DNA of 64,000 nt from Labilibaculum antarcticum (GTDB taxonomy: Bacteria > Bacteroidota > Bacteroidia > Bacteroidales > Marinifilaceae): positions 5,364,361-5,428,360 of the forward strand of contig NZ_AP018042.1 in assembly GCF_002356295.1 (NCBI RefSeq), read 5' to 3'. Below are positions 53,208 through 62,495 of this stretch, one piece after another. Both the position numbers and the translations under genes were made by a program. The notes under the pieces are model-generated. The model did no database searches, had not been told where the DNA came from, and saw only the letters and a list, made by a program, of their open reading frames with translations. The first letter of the stretch is position 1, and the number at the start of each line of letters is the position of its first letter.

Positions 53208-53972
53208 TTATGCTTCTTCTACTTGAGAAACAAAATGAGCAAATTGTCTTTCTACAGTTATCGGCTCGGTTAAATACAACTCCCCCACTTGCTTCGACAT
53301 AACATCTGGAAATACATATTCATTACCGTCTGCTAAGCCTTGAACTATTTCTCTTGCAACATTTACAGGTGAATCCTTTTCCATTTCCAAATCTTCTGTC
53401 ATCTCAGTATCAATAGGTCCCGGGTATACTCCCATTACGAGAATGTTAGTCATAAATAGTTCTCCGCGCAAGCCTTGCGTAATACTATGAACAGCCGCCT
53501 TCGAAGCACAATATGCTCCAGCAATCGGCATACTGGCTAATCCTAATACCGAAGAAATATTTACAATGGCTGCAATTTCTCTCTGTTTTAATCGATCTAT
53601 TAGTGAAACCGTTAATTTGACCAATCCCCAAACATTTACCTCAAAATTTACCGCCATACTGTCTAATGTTTCATCAGAGCAGAATCCTCCAGATTCATAT
53701 ACACCTGCATTATTAATTAAAATATCTACATCCTTCGTTAATTTTGTGGCTTTAATAATTGATTTATCATCTCTTAAATCCAAAAACACAGGCACTAAAC
53801 GCGCTCCATACTCTGGTTTAAGATCATCCATCGATTTTAGATTTCTTACTCCGGCATATACTTTCTTTGCGCCTTTCTCAAGTAGCTCGATAGTTATTGC
53901 TCTACCAATTCCTCTATTCGCTCCACTTACAAAAGCTACCCTACCATTAGGGGACACTTTGATTTCATTCAT
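53208..53972 (-). CDS. Short-chain dehydrogenase/reductase (SDR)
   Basis: About 254 residues. Rossmann motif SGANRGIGRAITIEL, NNAG (ILINNAGVYESGG), Ser loop IVNISSVLGLASM and YxxxK (GAYCASKAAVHS) are all present. The substrate is unknown; the PGPIDTEM loop is common in classical SDRs. I start at 53972 (MNEIKVSPNG); a frame from 53984 adds four residues. Monocistronic, divergent from trpB. Confidence 0.87.
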   Translation of the reverse strand: MNEIKVSPNGRVAFVSGANRGIGRAITIELLEKGAKKVYAGVRNLKSMDDLKPEYGARLVPVFLDLRDDKSIIKATKLTKDVDILINNAGVYESGGFCSDETLDSMAVNFEVNVWGLVKLTVSLIDRLKQREIAAIVNISSVLGLASMPIAGAYCASKAAVHSITQGLRGELFMTNILVMGVYPGPIDTEMTEDLEMEKDSPVNVAREIVQGLADGNEYVFPDVMSKQVGELYLTEPITVERQFAHFVSQVEEA

Positions 53973-54127
53973 CACAACCTCCATTTTTGGTTTAACTTAT
54001 TTGAATTGATTCTACACAATTTACAAATATCCTAATTCAATAGCAATCGAAATTATCGTGCAGACTCTATTTAGATGGTTGAATGAATTTGAACAGATCA
54101 CATTATCGTCAAATGGACTAATTTTTA

Positions 54128-54290
54128 TATCTTTGTTTTTGTCGTTTAATTTTGGCCATTTCTTATTGGGGTGCGAGTAATCTATAATCTTTTCCAATAG
54201 TATTCCCAGCTGGAGGTGAAAAGGAGTTAGGCGACAAAAATAAAACCGGATTCTGGAGATTCATCTTTATGGATCCGGTTATTTTATTTT
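54128..54290 (+). promoter_or_regulatory. Possible leader/attenuator of trpB
   Basis: A perfect -7 box TATCTTTG (54128-54135) predicts a ~210-nt leader. A terminator-like hairpin lies in it: AACCGGAT (54244-54251) pairs with ATCCGGTT (54273-54280), followed by ATTTTATTTT. A short frame with a TTG start encoding LAISYWGASNL sits before it and contains one Trp codon. No upstream gene needs this terminator, so attenuation is plausible but unproven. Confidence 0.4.
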
Positions 54291-54353
54291 AAACTACAAA
54301 CCACATGTAATTTTAAATAAATAGTTTTATCATTAACCAAAATATTTAGCAGA

Positions 54354-55556
54354 ATGTCAACCAACTATTTCAAATCCAATCCTGACGAAAAAGGATATTT
54401 CGGAGAGTACGGAGGGAGTTTTATTCCTGAAGTTTTAGAAGAAGAAATGAAGAAAATTAATGACGCTTACTATTCTATTAGTAAATCTCATGAATTTATC
54501 TCAGAATTAAGAAGTATCCGTAAACATTTCCAAGGACGCCCTACTCCGGTTTATTATTGCAACCGCTTATCCAATAAATACGGCGGTCGAATTTATCTCA
54601 AACGTGAAGACCTTAATCATACCGGAGCACATAAGCTTAATCATTGTATGGGAGAGGCTCTTTTAGCCAAATACATGGGCAAAAAAAAGCTGATTGCTGA
54701 AACAGGAGCCGGACAACATGGGGTTGCATTGGCTACAGCTGCGGCTTACTTTGGTTTGGAATGTGAAATCCACATGGGTGAAGTTGACATCGCGAAAGAA
54801 CATCCAAATGTAGTAAGAATGAAAATTCTGGGAGCTACGGTTATTCCGGTTACGCACGGACTAAAAACATTAAAAGAGGCTGTTGATTCCGCTTTTATGG
54901 CTTACCTGCAAGATCCGATTAATACAATTTATTGCATAGGATCTGTTGTTGGCCCGCACCCATTTCCAATGATGGTTCGTGATTTTCAACGCGTAGTTGG
55001 AATTGAAGCAAGAGACCAATTTCAGGAAATGACGGGGGAACTTCCAGATAATGTCGTAGCATGTGTTGGTGGAGGCAGTAATGCAATTGGTATTTTCTCT
55101 GCATTTTTAGAAGATGATGAGTGCAAATTGCACGGTGTAGAACCTGCTGGTCTCTCTTTTAAAAAAGGAGAACATGCCGCAAGTTTAACTTTAGGTAAGC
55201 CAGGAATAATACACGGATTCAAATGCTATCTTCTTCAGGATGAAAAAGGAGAACCAGATCCTGTATATTCTGTTGCCAGTGGATTGGATTATCCGGGTGT
55301 TGGCCCTGAACATTCGATGCTTAAAGATCTAAAAAAGGCAGAATACCATTCAATTACTGATAAAGAATGTATTGATGCATTTTACGAATTGAGTCGTGAA
55401 GAAGGAATTATTCCTGCATTAGAAAGTGCACATGCTATGGCTTATGCATTTAAATTAGCTAAGGAAAATCCAAAACAATCTATTTTAGTGAATCTTAGTG
55501 GCAGAGGCGATAAAGATCTCGACTTTATTGTTGATACGTACGGATTACCTGAATAA
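54354..55556 (+). CDS. trpB: Tryptophan synthase beta chain (stand-alone)
   Basis: A 400-residue PLP enzyme that joins indole and serine. The PLP lysine is in [18 protein letters not shown], the catalytic Glu in [16 protein letters not shown], the phosphate-binding loop in [12 protein letters not shown], and the C-terminal SGRGDKD motif is present. The length and N-terminal [10 protein letters not shown] fit TrpB1. No trpA or other trp genes are adjacent, so it is either an indole-salvaging copy or part of a dispersed pathway. HKLNH, where the usual form is HKINN, marks a divergent subgroup. Confidence 0.93.
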   Translation: MSTNYFKSNPDEKGYFGEYGGSFIPEVLEEEMKKINDAYYSISKSHEFISELRSIRKHFQGRPTPVYYCNRLSNKYGGRIYLKREDLNHTGAHKLNHCMGEALLAKYMGKKKLIAETGAGQHGVALATAAAYFGLECEIHMGEVDIAKEHPNVVRMKILGATVIPVTHGLKTLKEAVDSAFMAYLQDPINTIYCIGSVVGPHPFPMMVRDFQRVVGIEARDQFQEMTGELPDNVVACVGGGSNAIGIFSAFLEDDECKLHGVEPAGLSFKKGEHAASLTLGKPGIIHGFKCYLLQDEKGEPDPVYSVASGLDYPGVGPEHSMLKDLKKAEYHSITDKECIDAFYELSREEGIIPALESAHAMAYAFKLAKENPKQSILVNLSGRGDKDLDFIVDTYGLPE

Positions 55557-55584
55557 GAAGTGTTGAAATTCGATATATAACTAA

Positions 55585-55613
55585 AATGCTGCCTTATCAG
55601 GTGGCATTTTTTT
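55585..55613 (+). terminator. Intrinsic terminator of trpB
   Basis: AATGCTGCC (55585-55593) pairs with GGTGGCATT (55600-55608), with two G-T wobbles, followed by a T-run. Confidence 0.8.
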
Positions 55614-55662
55614 ATTCTATATCCAAAGAATAAACATTTGTCATACTACTTGAAACATTTGT

Positions 55663-55695
55663 TTTGTTTCATTCTTCATTTTTACCTTACCTTTG
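55663..55695 (+). promoter_or_regulatory. Promoter of arfB
   Basis: -33 TTTG (55663-55666) and -7 TACCTTTG (55688-55695), spacer 21 bp. The predicted start site lies only a few bases before the ATG at 55703, suggesting a near-leaderless mRNA. Confidence 0.6.
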
Positions 55696-55702
55696 TAGTA
55701 TT

Positions 55703-56119
55703 ATGGAGGATAAATATAAATTTACAAAAGACCTAAGCAATGAATTTGAATTCATTACTTCCCGAAGTAGTGGGCCTGGAGGACAAAATGTAAATAAAGT
55801 AAATTCAAAAGTTGAGCTTCGGTTTGCCGTTTTTGAATCGAAAATATTAACAAAAAAAGAGAAAGAAACGATCTTTATAAAGTTATATCACCACATTAGT
55901 AATCTGGGTATACTTTCGGTAACTGCACAAACAGAGCGTTCTCAGGTTCAGAATAAGGAAGTTGCAATTAAGAAGTTTTACCAATGGATCGAAATTGCTC
56001 TAACTCCTGTAAAACCAAGAAGAAAAACCCGACCAACACGGGCTTCTAAAGAAAGAAGGTTAGAAGGAAAACAGGTGCAGGCACAAAAAAAGGAAAACAG
56101 AAAAAAACCTGAATTATAG
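55703..56119 (+). CDS. arfB: Ribosome rescue factor ArfB (YaeJ; peptidyl-tRNA hydrolase on stalled ribosomes)
   Basis: 138 residues from MEDKYKFTKDL. The catalytic GGQ motif lies in SSGPGGQNVNKVNSKVEL. The C-terminal tail is rich in Lys/Arg (PRRKTRPTRASKERRLEG), as needed to enter the empty mRNA channel. It frees stalled ribosomes lacking a stop codon. The frame is open back to 55664, but an upstream start would lie before the promoter. Confidence 0.92.
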   Translation: MEDKYKFTKDLSNEFEFITSRSSGPGGQNVNKVNSKVELRFAVFESKILTKKEKETIFIKLYHHISNLGILSVTAQTERSQVQNKEVAIKKFYQWIEIALTPVKPRRKTRPTRASKERRLEGKQVQAQKKENRKKPEL

Positions 56120-56129
56120 AACTAAAAAA

Positions 56130-56150
56130 GGGTGACCCAATGGATCACCC
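56130..56150. terminator. Terminator hairpin between convergent arfB and fumarase genes
   Basis: GGGTGACCC/GGATCACCC stem flanked by A-rich sequence on the left and T-rich sequence on the right. Confidence 0.65.
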
Positions 56151-56174
56151 TATATTTTTGTTCGAAAACTTCAA

Positions 56175-57779
56175 TTACATATTTGCGAAGAAATCATTTC
56201 CTTTATCATCAACAATGATAAAAGCAGGGAAATTTTCCACACGTATCTTACGAACCGCTTCCATTCCCAATTCAGGAAAATCAATTACCTCAATAGATTT
56301 AATACTGTTCTTAGCCAATACTGCAGCAGGTCCTCCAATTGATCCCAAATAGAATCCACCATTCTCTTTACAAGCATCGGTAACTGTTTTGTAACGGTTC
56401 CCTTTTGCAACCATTACCATAGAACCACCCAGCTTTTGAAATGGTCCTACATAAGAATCCATACGGCCCGCAGTAGTTGGTCCAAAACTTCCAGAAGGCA
56501 TTCCCTTTGGAGTTTTTGCTGGACCAGCATAATATACAGGATGATTTTTGAAATACTCAGGCATTTCTTTTCCTTCATCCAACATTTGCTTGATTCGTGC
56601 ATGTGCCATATCGCGGGCAACAATCAAAGTTCCTGATAAGCTCAATCTTGTTTTAATTGGGTATTTAGTCAGTTCCTTCAAAATATCCTCCATGGGCTGA
56701 TCCAGGTTGATTTCAACTGCATCTTTCAAGTGTGGAGCCTCTTTTGGTAGGTACTGAAATGGATTTCTTTCCAATTCTTCCAAATAGATTCCTTCTTCAG
56801 TAATTTTCGCTTTCACATTACGGTCGGCACTACAACTTACACCCAAACCTACAGGACAAGAAGCAGCATGACGAGGCAAACGAATTACTTTTACATCGTG
56901 AACGAAATATTTACCACCAAACTGAGCTCCAATTTCGCTCTTTTGGCAAATCTCTTCAATTTTTTTCTCCCACTCTAAATCGCGAAATGCCTGGCCACCT
57001 TCGTTACCTTCTGTTGGTAAATGATCGTAATATCCAGCTGACGCTTTCTTTACAGTAGCTAAAGTAGCCTCAGCAGAAGTTCCACCAATAACTAATGCCA
57101 AGTGGTAAGGAGGACAAGCCGAAGTACCCAAATCACGAAGTTTGTTTGTAATAAAAGTAGTTAAGCTCGCTTCATTTAAAAGAGCTTTAGTTTCCTGATA
57201 CAAGAAGGTCTTGTTTCCTGATCCACCACCTTTGGTTACAAATAAAAATTCGTACGCATTCCCTTTGTTGGCGTAAATATCAATTTGTGCAGGAAGGTTA
57301 TTTCCTGAATTTTTTTCTTCGAACATCGAGAAAGGAACAACCTGAGAATATCTCAGATTTCTCTCCTGATAAGTATCATAAACACCTTTAGACAAATGCT
57401 CTGCATCATCAACTCCGGTGTAAACATCTTCTCCTTTTTTCGCAACAACAATTGCTGTACCCGTATCCTGACAAGTAGGTAATTCACCTTCGGCAGCAAC
57501 TACCTGATTCAGCAACATGGTGTGGGCTACAAAACGATCATTATCTGACGCTTCATTATCCTGAAGAATTGTCTTCAATTTATTTAAATGAGCTGGACGC
57601 AAGTAAAAAGACACATCTGAAAATGCCTCTTTCGAAAGCATTTCAAGTCCCTTTGGATCTACTTTTAAAATTTTTCGTCCATCAACTTCAACAGTTGAAA
57701 CGTAATCGGTTGTAAGCAAACGATACTTAGTTGTATCCTTTGTTATTGGAAATGGTTTCTGGTAATGAAAATCAGACAT
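56175..57779 (-). CDS. fum: Class I (iron-sulfur) fumarate hydratase
   Basis: A 534-residue enzyme interconverting fumarate and malate with an oxygen-sensitive [4Fe-4S] cluster. Cysteines expected to ligate it are in [28 protein letters not shown] and the [13 protein letters not shown] segment. The C-terminal domain has [21 protein letters not shown] and [17 protein letters not shown]-like motifs. Use of the class I enzyme fits an anaerobic lifestyle. Malate produced here is also the substrate of the malic enzyme in the Ehr-like operon. Possible -7 box TATATTTG at 57866-57873 on the minus strand. Confidence 0.94.
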   Translation of the reverse strand: MSDFHYQKPFPITKDTTKYRLLTTDYVSTVEVDGRKILKVDPKGLEMLSKEAFSDVSFYLRPAHLNKLKTILQDNEASDNDRFVAHTMLLNQVVAAEGELPTCQDTGTAIVVAKKGEDVYTGVDDAEHLSKGVYDTYQERNLRYSQVVPFSMFEEKNSGNNLPAQIDIYANKGNAYEFLFVTKGGGSGNKTFLYQETKALLNEASLTTFITNKLRDLGTSACPPYHLALVIGGTSAEATLATVKKASAGYYDHLPTEGNEGGQAFRDLEWEKKIEEICQKSEIGAQFGGKYFVHDVKVIRLPRHAASCPVGLGVSCSADRNVKAKITEEGIYLEELERNPFQYLPKEAPHLKDAVEINLDQPMEDILKELTKYPIKTRLSLSGTLIVARDMAHARIKQMLDEGKEMPEYFKNHPVYYAGPAKTPKGMPSGSFGPTTAGRMDSYVGPFQKLGGSMVMVAKGNRYKTVTDACKENGGFYLGSIGGPAAVLAKNSIKSIEVIDFPELGMEAVRKIRVENFPAFIIVDDKGNDFFANM

Positions 57780-57965
57780 GATATAATGTTTTTATAATTT
57801 TGTATTAACAAGTCAAATTGCAACAATCAAAAATTGAAATATTCATCCTTGATTATAGTCATAGACAAATATAAGATAAATTGCAGATTGCTGTTTAATA
57901 AATTAGCTATTCTAAAACATTGCCCTGCAACATAAACTCAATGATTTCGATTCTTTCAGATAATA

Positions 57966-60278
57966 TTAAAATCCCAATGAATCCAAAATCTTCTCGTTCA
58001 ACTGTCTGTTTTTTCCTATATAAGGATAACAATGAATGTGGATTGCCGGATTGAAATTCATTTCAATAATTGCGTAATTATCTTTTGTTGACGGCTGATC
58101 CACATCTTCAATCATCATATCCAAGCCTGTAATTTGAACGCCTAGCGCTTTCGATGATTCTATTGCTATATCTTTGTATGACTGATGAATATCGTCTGTG
58201 TAATCAATGCTGTCGCCACCGGTACTAATATTTGAGTTCTCCCTTAGGTAAACCACTTTATCTTTACTAAGAACACTTTCGAAACTTAAGCCTTGTTCCT
58301 TTAAAAACATTGCCTCAGCCTCTTCCAATCGAATTTTTTCAAGCGGTGTTCGATATCCTATTCCTCGTAACGGGTCCTGATTTTTTATTTCAACCAACTC
58401 ACGAATGCTTTTTATCCCATCGCCTTTCACGTTAGCCGGAACTCGATGTAAAATTCCACAAACCTGATCGTTGATCACAAAAAATCGAAATTCTCTGCCC
58501 GAAATAAATTCCTCTATTAGTATACTTCCATCGTGCTCAAAGGCAATATCAACAGCTCTTTTATACACCTCTTCGTTCTTATTCTCCTTTAAGATCGTAA
58601 TTCCCAAACCATAATTGGTCGATTTTGGTTTTACCACAATGCCTTTCCCCTCAAACAAGTCGAAATCGGAACGTGCTTGCCTAGCATCCTGATAATCAAA
58701 GCCCGAAGGAACTCTAATTCCTGCCTTTTCAAGAATTTTCTTCGTAACCAGCTTATTCTCCATCATTAAAACGCTTGAATAGTTATCTAATGATGTTCTG
58801 GTGGCTTGCATTACATACTCTGTTTTTTCTCCTTGTGTAAGACTGATGAAATTTTCACTACGATCCAAAATAGTACACTCTACACCTCTTCGCAAAGCCG
58901 CTTTCATTAATAATTGCGATGACAATTCCAGATCTTCAAATCCGTGGAAACGGAAACCACTCATTTCACTTTCTTCTTTATACTGCTTGGCTTTATTCAA
59001 ATGAAAATTAATAAAGCCTTCCTCAATAATTCTTTGTTTCACCTTATAAGAAGATCTAAGATCCGGATTTTTAATAAAATCAGCAATTTCATCAAGCGAT
59101 CCCTGGTAATCAGAATCAGTACTTAATCCAGATTCTTTTACAAAATTGGTGATATCCGAAAGCAGATCTTGCAACATTTTGGATGCATAAATTTCCTCTC
59201 CTTCGGAATTCGGTAGTATCAATTCTGAATTCATGCCGTGACAGGCTACCAAATCCTGATTATTAGACGCTATTTTTTGCTCTTTTTCATTGTACTTTTC
59301 ACTCTCATTTGTGAATAAGCAATACAACAGGAATAAATGCGTAAAATACAAACGGTTTTTAGAGATTCCTGATTTTTCAAATGGATCTAAATCGAGAATA
59401 CGAACTTCCAAATGAGATATTTTCTTGCTTTTTTCGTCGAATTTTATTCGGATAGGTAGATAAAGCTCCTCTCCTGCTATTATTTTGCCAGATTCAATCA
59501 ATTCAGCCACCGATTCTTTATAATCTTTCAATCCATTAAAATCAACAAAGAACTCTTCGATATTTCGATATCCCATCGAACTGTTTCTAATGGAAATAGC
59601 ATTCCCACAGCTCATGAAACTCTTCTTTCCTGTAATTAACGATTTCATTTTTAGAGAAGGATCAGAAATTGGACTCTCCCCAAATAACCAGATCAGCATC
59701 CATCGGTAGCGCATAAAATTCCGAACCATTTTCAAGTAAATGGCCTCACGAAAGCTCTCCAAATCACCGTCCCAATTGCTCGCTTTTTTTAATTTTCTCT
59801 CCAATCTTTCTGTTAGTGAATAATTAAAGTGAATCCCGGAAAGCATTTGTCTTTCTTTCCCATATCGATTGGCCAATTCTTCTCTATATTTCTCTTTATG
59901 AGTCCCTTTCTCTCCAAACTTAGCAATCGGTATCTCTTCTTCCTGAGGCAATAATGGTGGTAAACTTTGTGGCCAAAGTAATTCATCCGTTAAATTCTCA
60001 GAAATTACATCTTGCAAGGTCTCTAAAAAGCCATGAACTTCAGCAATACTATGCAAAGGAGGTGTTATCATCTCCACCTGACTTTCCGAAAAATCGGTTG
60101 TAATAAAAGGATTTTGAAATTTATCACCAAGAATTCCAGGATGTGGTGTCGTTGCCATATTACCTGCGTAATCGACTCTCACATTTTCCTTTTCAATGCC
60201 AAATTGACCGTTCTTCAAACTCTCGCGAATCCCTTCTAACTGAAGAGCTTCATTGATATTATTAATTAAATGATTCAT
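57966..60278 (-). CDS. gshF: Bifunctional glutamate-cysteine ligase / glutathione synthetase (GshF type)
   Basis: 770 residues. The N-terminal ~450 residues are a glutamate-cysteine ligase (FGIEKENVRVDYAGNMATTPHP, DFSESQVEMITPP, SGIHFNYSL). The C-terminal ATP-grasp domain (about 490-770) performs glutathione synthesis (GIVVKPKSTNYGLGITI, ILIEEFISGREFRFFVI, AIIEMNFNPAIHIHCYP). GshF fusions are known in Gram-positives and some Bacteroidota. It follows the MATE gene by only 5 bp, so it is co-transcribed with an exporter and a MarR-type regulator. Confidence 0.93.
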   Translation of the reverse strand: MNHLINNINEALQLEGIRESLKNGQFGIEKENVRVDYAGNMATTPHPGILGDKFQNPFITTDFSESQVEMITPPLHSIAEVHGFLETLQDVISENLTDELLWPQSLPPLLPQEEEIPIAKFGEKGTHKEKYREELANRYGKERQMLSGIHFNYSLTERLERKLKKASNWDGDLESFREAIYLKMVRNFMRYRWMLIWLFGESPISDPSLKMKSLITGKKSFMSCGNAISIRNSSMGYRNIEEFFVDFNGLKDYKESVAELIESGKIIAGEELYLPIRIKFDEKSKKISHLEVRILDLDPFEKSGISKNRLYFTHLFLLYCLFTNESEKYNEKEQKIASNNQDLVACHGMNSELILPNSEGEEIYASKMLQDLLSDITNFVKESGLSTDSDYQGSLDEIADFIKNPDLRSSYKVKQRIIEEGFINFHLNKAKQYKEESEMSGFRFHGFEDLELSSQLLMKAALRRGVECTILDRSENFISLTQGEKTEYVMQATRTSLDNYSSVLMMENKLVTKKILEKAGIRVPSGFDYQDARQARSDFDLFEGKGIVVKPKSTNYGLGITILKENKNEEVYKRAVDIAFEHDGSILIEEFISGREFRFFVINDQVCGILHRVPANVKGDGIKSIRELVEIKNQDPLRGIGYRTPLEKIRLEEAEAMFLKEQGLSFESVLSKDKVVYLRENSNISTGGDSIDYTDDIHQSYKDIAIESSKALGVQITGLDMMIEDVDQPSTKDNYAIIEMNFNPAIHIHCYPYIGKNRQLNEKILDSLGF

Positions 60279-60283
60279 ATATG

Positions 60284-61636
60284 TTAGAATTTACCAAATG
60301 TATTATTTTTTAAATAAGTTCGTAATAAAAAGTAAAGAACTATGCCTTTTAATATGCTGCTTCCGGTGATGCTCCACCAGACTCCGTTTAATCCTAAAAA
60401 AGTATAAAAACCAAGAATATATGCACCCGGTAGTCGTAATGAAGTAAAGATCACACTTACAGTTGCAGGTATTTTTGTTTTTCCTAATCCATTAAACACT
60501 CCTGCGCTAATCATTTCTAAACACATAAATAATTGCGATGCAGCCAATATCATTAAATAATCTTTTCCCATTAAAATACTTTCTGCCTCAGGTACAAAAA
60601 TGGAAAATAAAGTTTGTGGAAGAAGCAAAAAGATCAATGTAGTTACTGCGCCTACAGTTAGGGATATTCGCCAACCTGCCCGGTAAATATTAGGAACCTC
60701 AGTTAAGTTCTTGGCTCCATAACTATGCCCCACCATAATAGTTACGGCCTGCATAATTCCGCCAACAATCATAAATGTAATCGACTCTATTTGAACACCA
60801 ATTTTTTGGACTGCAATGGCATTTGGTCCCCATTCAGCAATGATTCTTGCCAGAAAAATATAAATTACTGAAAACGAAATACGCTGAATAGCAGCAGGTA
60901 ATCCGACCCTGAATAAGTCTTTTAGTTTTGTTGCATTCGGCAATAAACCCCTAAAATAAATAGTATCGAATTTTTTATACACAAAACAGAAATACGCCAG
61001 ACTGCTTCCCCTACCTATAATTGTTGCAATAGCAGCACCTTCAACACCCATTTTAAATACAAAAATCAACAATGGGTCAAGCACAATATTCAACAAGGTT
61101 CCAATAATACTCGCTTTGAAAGAAATTTTTGTTTTACCGTGTGCATTAAAAATACTAATGAATAACAGATTAGCAAAACTGATGATGATACCAAAAGCAC
61201 TAATTATCAGATAAGAAACAGCCATTTCGTTAACATGGACATCTTTCATTTGAAAAAAGCCGATGAACTGTTCGGGAATGGCTAAAAATATCGAGGTAAA
61301 CAAAATTGCAATGCTACCGATTCCCCACAAACCTGCAGTTGAATATCTGCCTGCCGCATTCATGTTTTCGGCACCTACCGAGTGAGCAATTTTAATATTT
61401 GCACCTACCGTTACAATCGAAGCCATAGCCCAACCCAGCTGTAAAAAGAACCCTGCAGAACCAACCGCAGCAACTGCACCACTTCCCAAATATCCTACCC
61501 AAATCATATCGGTAAGATTGTAGGTCATGTGCAAAAGGTACGAGCCGATAATTGGGAAAGCTAGCTGAAGCAGTTTTTTCCCAACCGCCGAATATTCCTG
61601 TTCTCTTCTAAGTAAACTGGAAATGAATTTTAACAT
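60284..61636 (-). CDS. MATE family multidrug/toxin efflux transporter
   Basis: A 450-residue, twelve-helix MATE antiporter (FPIIGSYLLHMTYNLTDMIWVGYLG, AAVGSAGFFLQLGW, VGLPAAIQRISFSVIYIFLARIIAEWG, VGHSYGAKNLTE). The two halves are recognisable as inverted repeats of six helices. It exports organic cations or toxins with Na+ or H+ exchange. Sandwiched between a MarR-type regulator and GshF, it probably belongs to a redox or electrophile stress response. Confidence 0.9.
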   Translation of the reverse strand: MLKFISSLLRREQEYSAVGKKLLQLAFPIIGSYLLHMTYNLTDMIWVGYLGSGAVAAVGSAGFFLQLGWAMASIVTVGANIKIAHSVGAENMNAAGRYSTAGLWGIGSIAILFTSIFLAIPEQFIGFFQMKDVHVNEMAVSYLIISAFGIIISFANLLFISIFNAHGKTKISFKASIIGTLLNIVLDPLLIFVFKMGVEGAAIATIIGRGSSLAYFCFVYKKFDTIYFRGLLPNATKLKDLFRVGLPAAIQRISFSVIYIFLARIIAEWGPNAIAVQKIGVQIESITFMIVGGIMQAVTIMVGHSYGAKNLTEVPNIYRAGWRISLTVGAVTTLIFLLLPQTLFSIFVPEAESILMGKDYLMILAASQLFMCLEMISAGVFNGLGKTKIPATVSVIFTSLRLPGAYILGFYTFLGLNGVWWSITGSSILKGIVLYFLLRTYLKNNTFGKF

Positions 61637-61712
61637 CTACTATACATCATAGGTGAGTGCAAAAGGATAGTAATAAAAAATGAATGTGATTTTGCTATAA
61701 ACAAGGACTAAA

Positions 61713-62162
61713 CTACTTAAGCATTTTATTGATCAAAACTTCTAATTGTTTTTTCAAACAAATTGCTTTTTCCATATCGCAATTAAGAGAATCTGTCATT
61801 TTCAAAGGAATGCTTTTCGCTTTATTTTTAAGATTCTTTCCTTGCTCGGTAAGATAAATGAGGACCTTTCTTTCATCGTTGCAACACTTATTTCTTTGAA
61901 GAAATGAAAGCTGTTCCATGCGCTTCAAAAGAGGTGTTAAAGTATTTGTATTCAGATAAAGTTTACATCCAATTTCATTGACCCCAATGCCATCCTTCTC
62001 CCACAAAACCAATAGCACCAAATATTGTGGGTAAGTAATTCCCAGTTGATCCAGATAAGGCTGATATTGTCTGGTCATAAGCCGAGAGGCAGCATAAATA
62101 GTAAAGCACAATTGATTCTCTAATTTAAGAGAATCGAACTCCTTATTTGCTAGATTGTCCAT
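61713..62162 (-). CDS. MarR/OhrR-like transcriptional regulator
   Basis: A 149-residue winged-helix regulator. The N-terminal ENQLCFTIYAASRL has a cysteine at residue 19, at the position of the redox-sensing Cys of OhrR, followed by YLDQLGITYPQYLVLLVLWEKDGI and NTNTLTPLLKRMEQ. A second CC pair (NKCCNDERK) is in the wing. Its oxidation-sensitive cysteine and the downstream MATE-gshF pair suggest a peroxide or electrophile-responsive repressor. Confidence 0.88.
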   Translation of the reverse strand: MDNLANKEFDSLKLENQLCFTIYAASRLMTRQYQPYLDQLGITYPQYLVLLVLWEKDGIGVNEIGCKLYLNTNTLTPLLKRMEQLSFLQRNKCCNDERKVLIYLTEQGKNLKNKAKSIPLKMTDSLNCDMEKAICLKKQLEVLINKMLK

Positions 62163-62175
62163 ATTTCTAATTTAT

Positions 62176-62187
62176 ATCGCTTGCGAT
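62176..62187. promoter_or_regulatory. Palindrome upstream of the MarR gene (candidate operator)
   Basis: Perfect 12-bp palindrome ATCGCTTGCGAT, 14 bp upstream of the MarR start codon. It adjoins a near-consensus -7 box (TTAATTTG on the minus strand, 62188-62195), so it overlaps the expected start site. Confidence 0.45.
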
Positions 62188-62195
62188 GCAAATTA

Positions 62196-62495
62196 ACGAA
62201 ATTGTTCGCTAAGATCAAACAAGAATTCCTTATCATCTTCGAATAAACAGGTATTAGGAACATCTTTTAACGTATGCATTTAAATACATTTATATTTTCC
62301 TGCTCTACACCCTAATGCGAGTCCTCTTAATCAGAATGATAAACCTTACACTGCAACAATAACAAATACTTCTTACTGCAATTTCCCAAAAATGTATTTT
62401 AATTTGATTAATTTTGCTCTTTGGTACAAAACTAAGATCTTTAATTCATAAGCGCGATACACAATTTAAGTGTATTCCTGTACTTTTTATTCAAT
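62196..62495. other. Intergenic gap between marR and recQ
   Basis: About 300 bp of A/T-rich sequence with no supported gene or RNA; it must contain the rightward recQ promoter. Confidence 0.4.

Noticed and set aside
53566-54009. 147-codon frame antisense to the SDR gene
   Set aside because: Shadow of a clear SDR with intact motifs.
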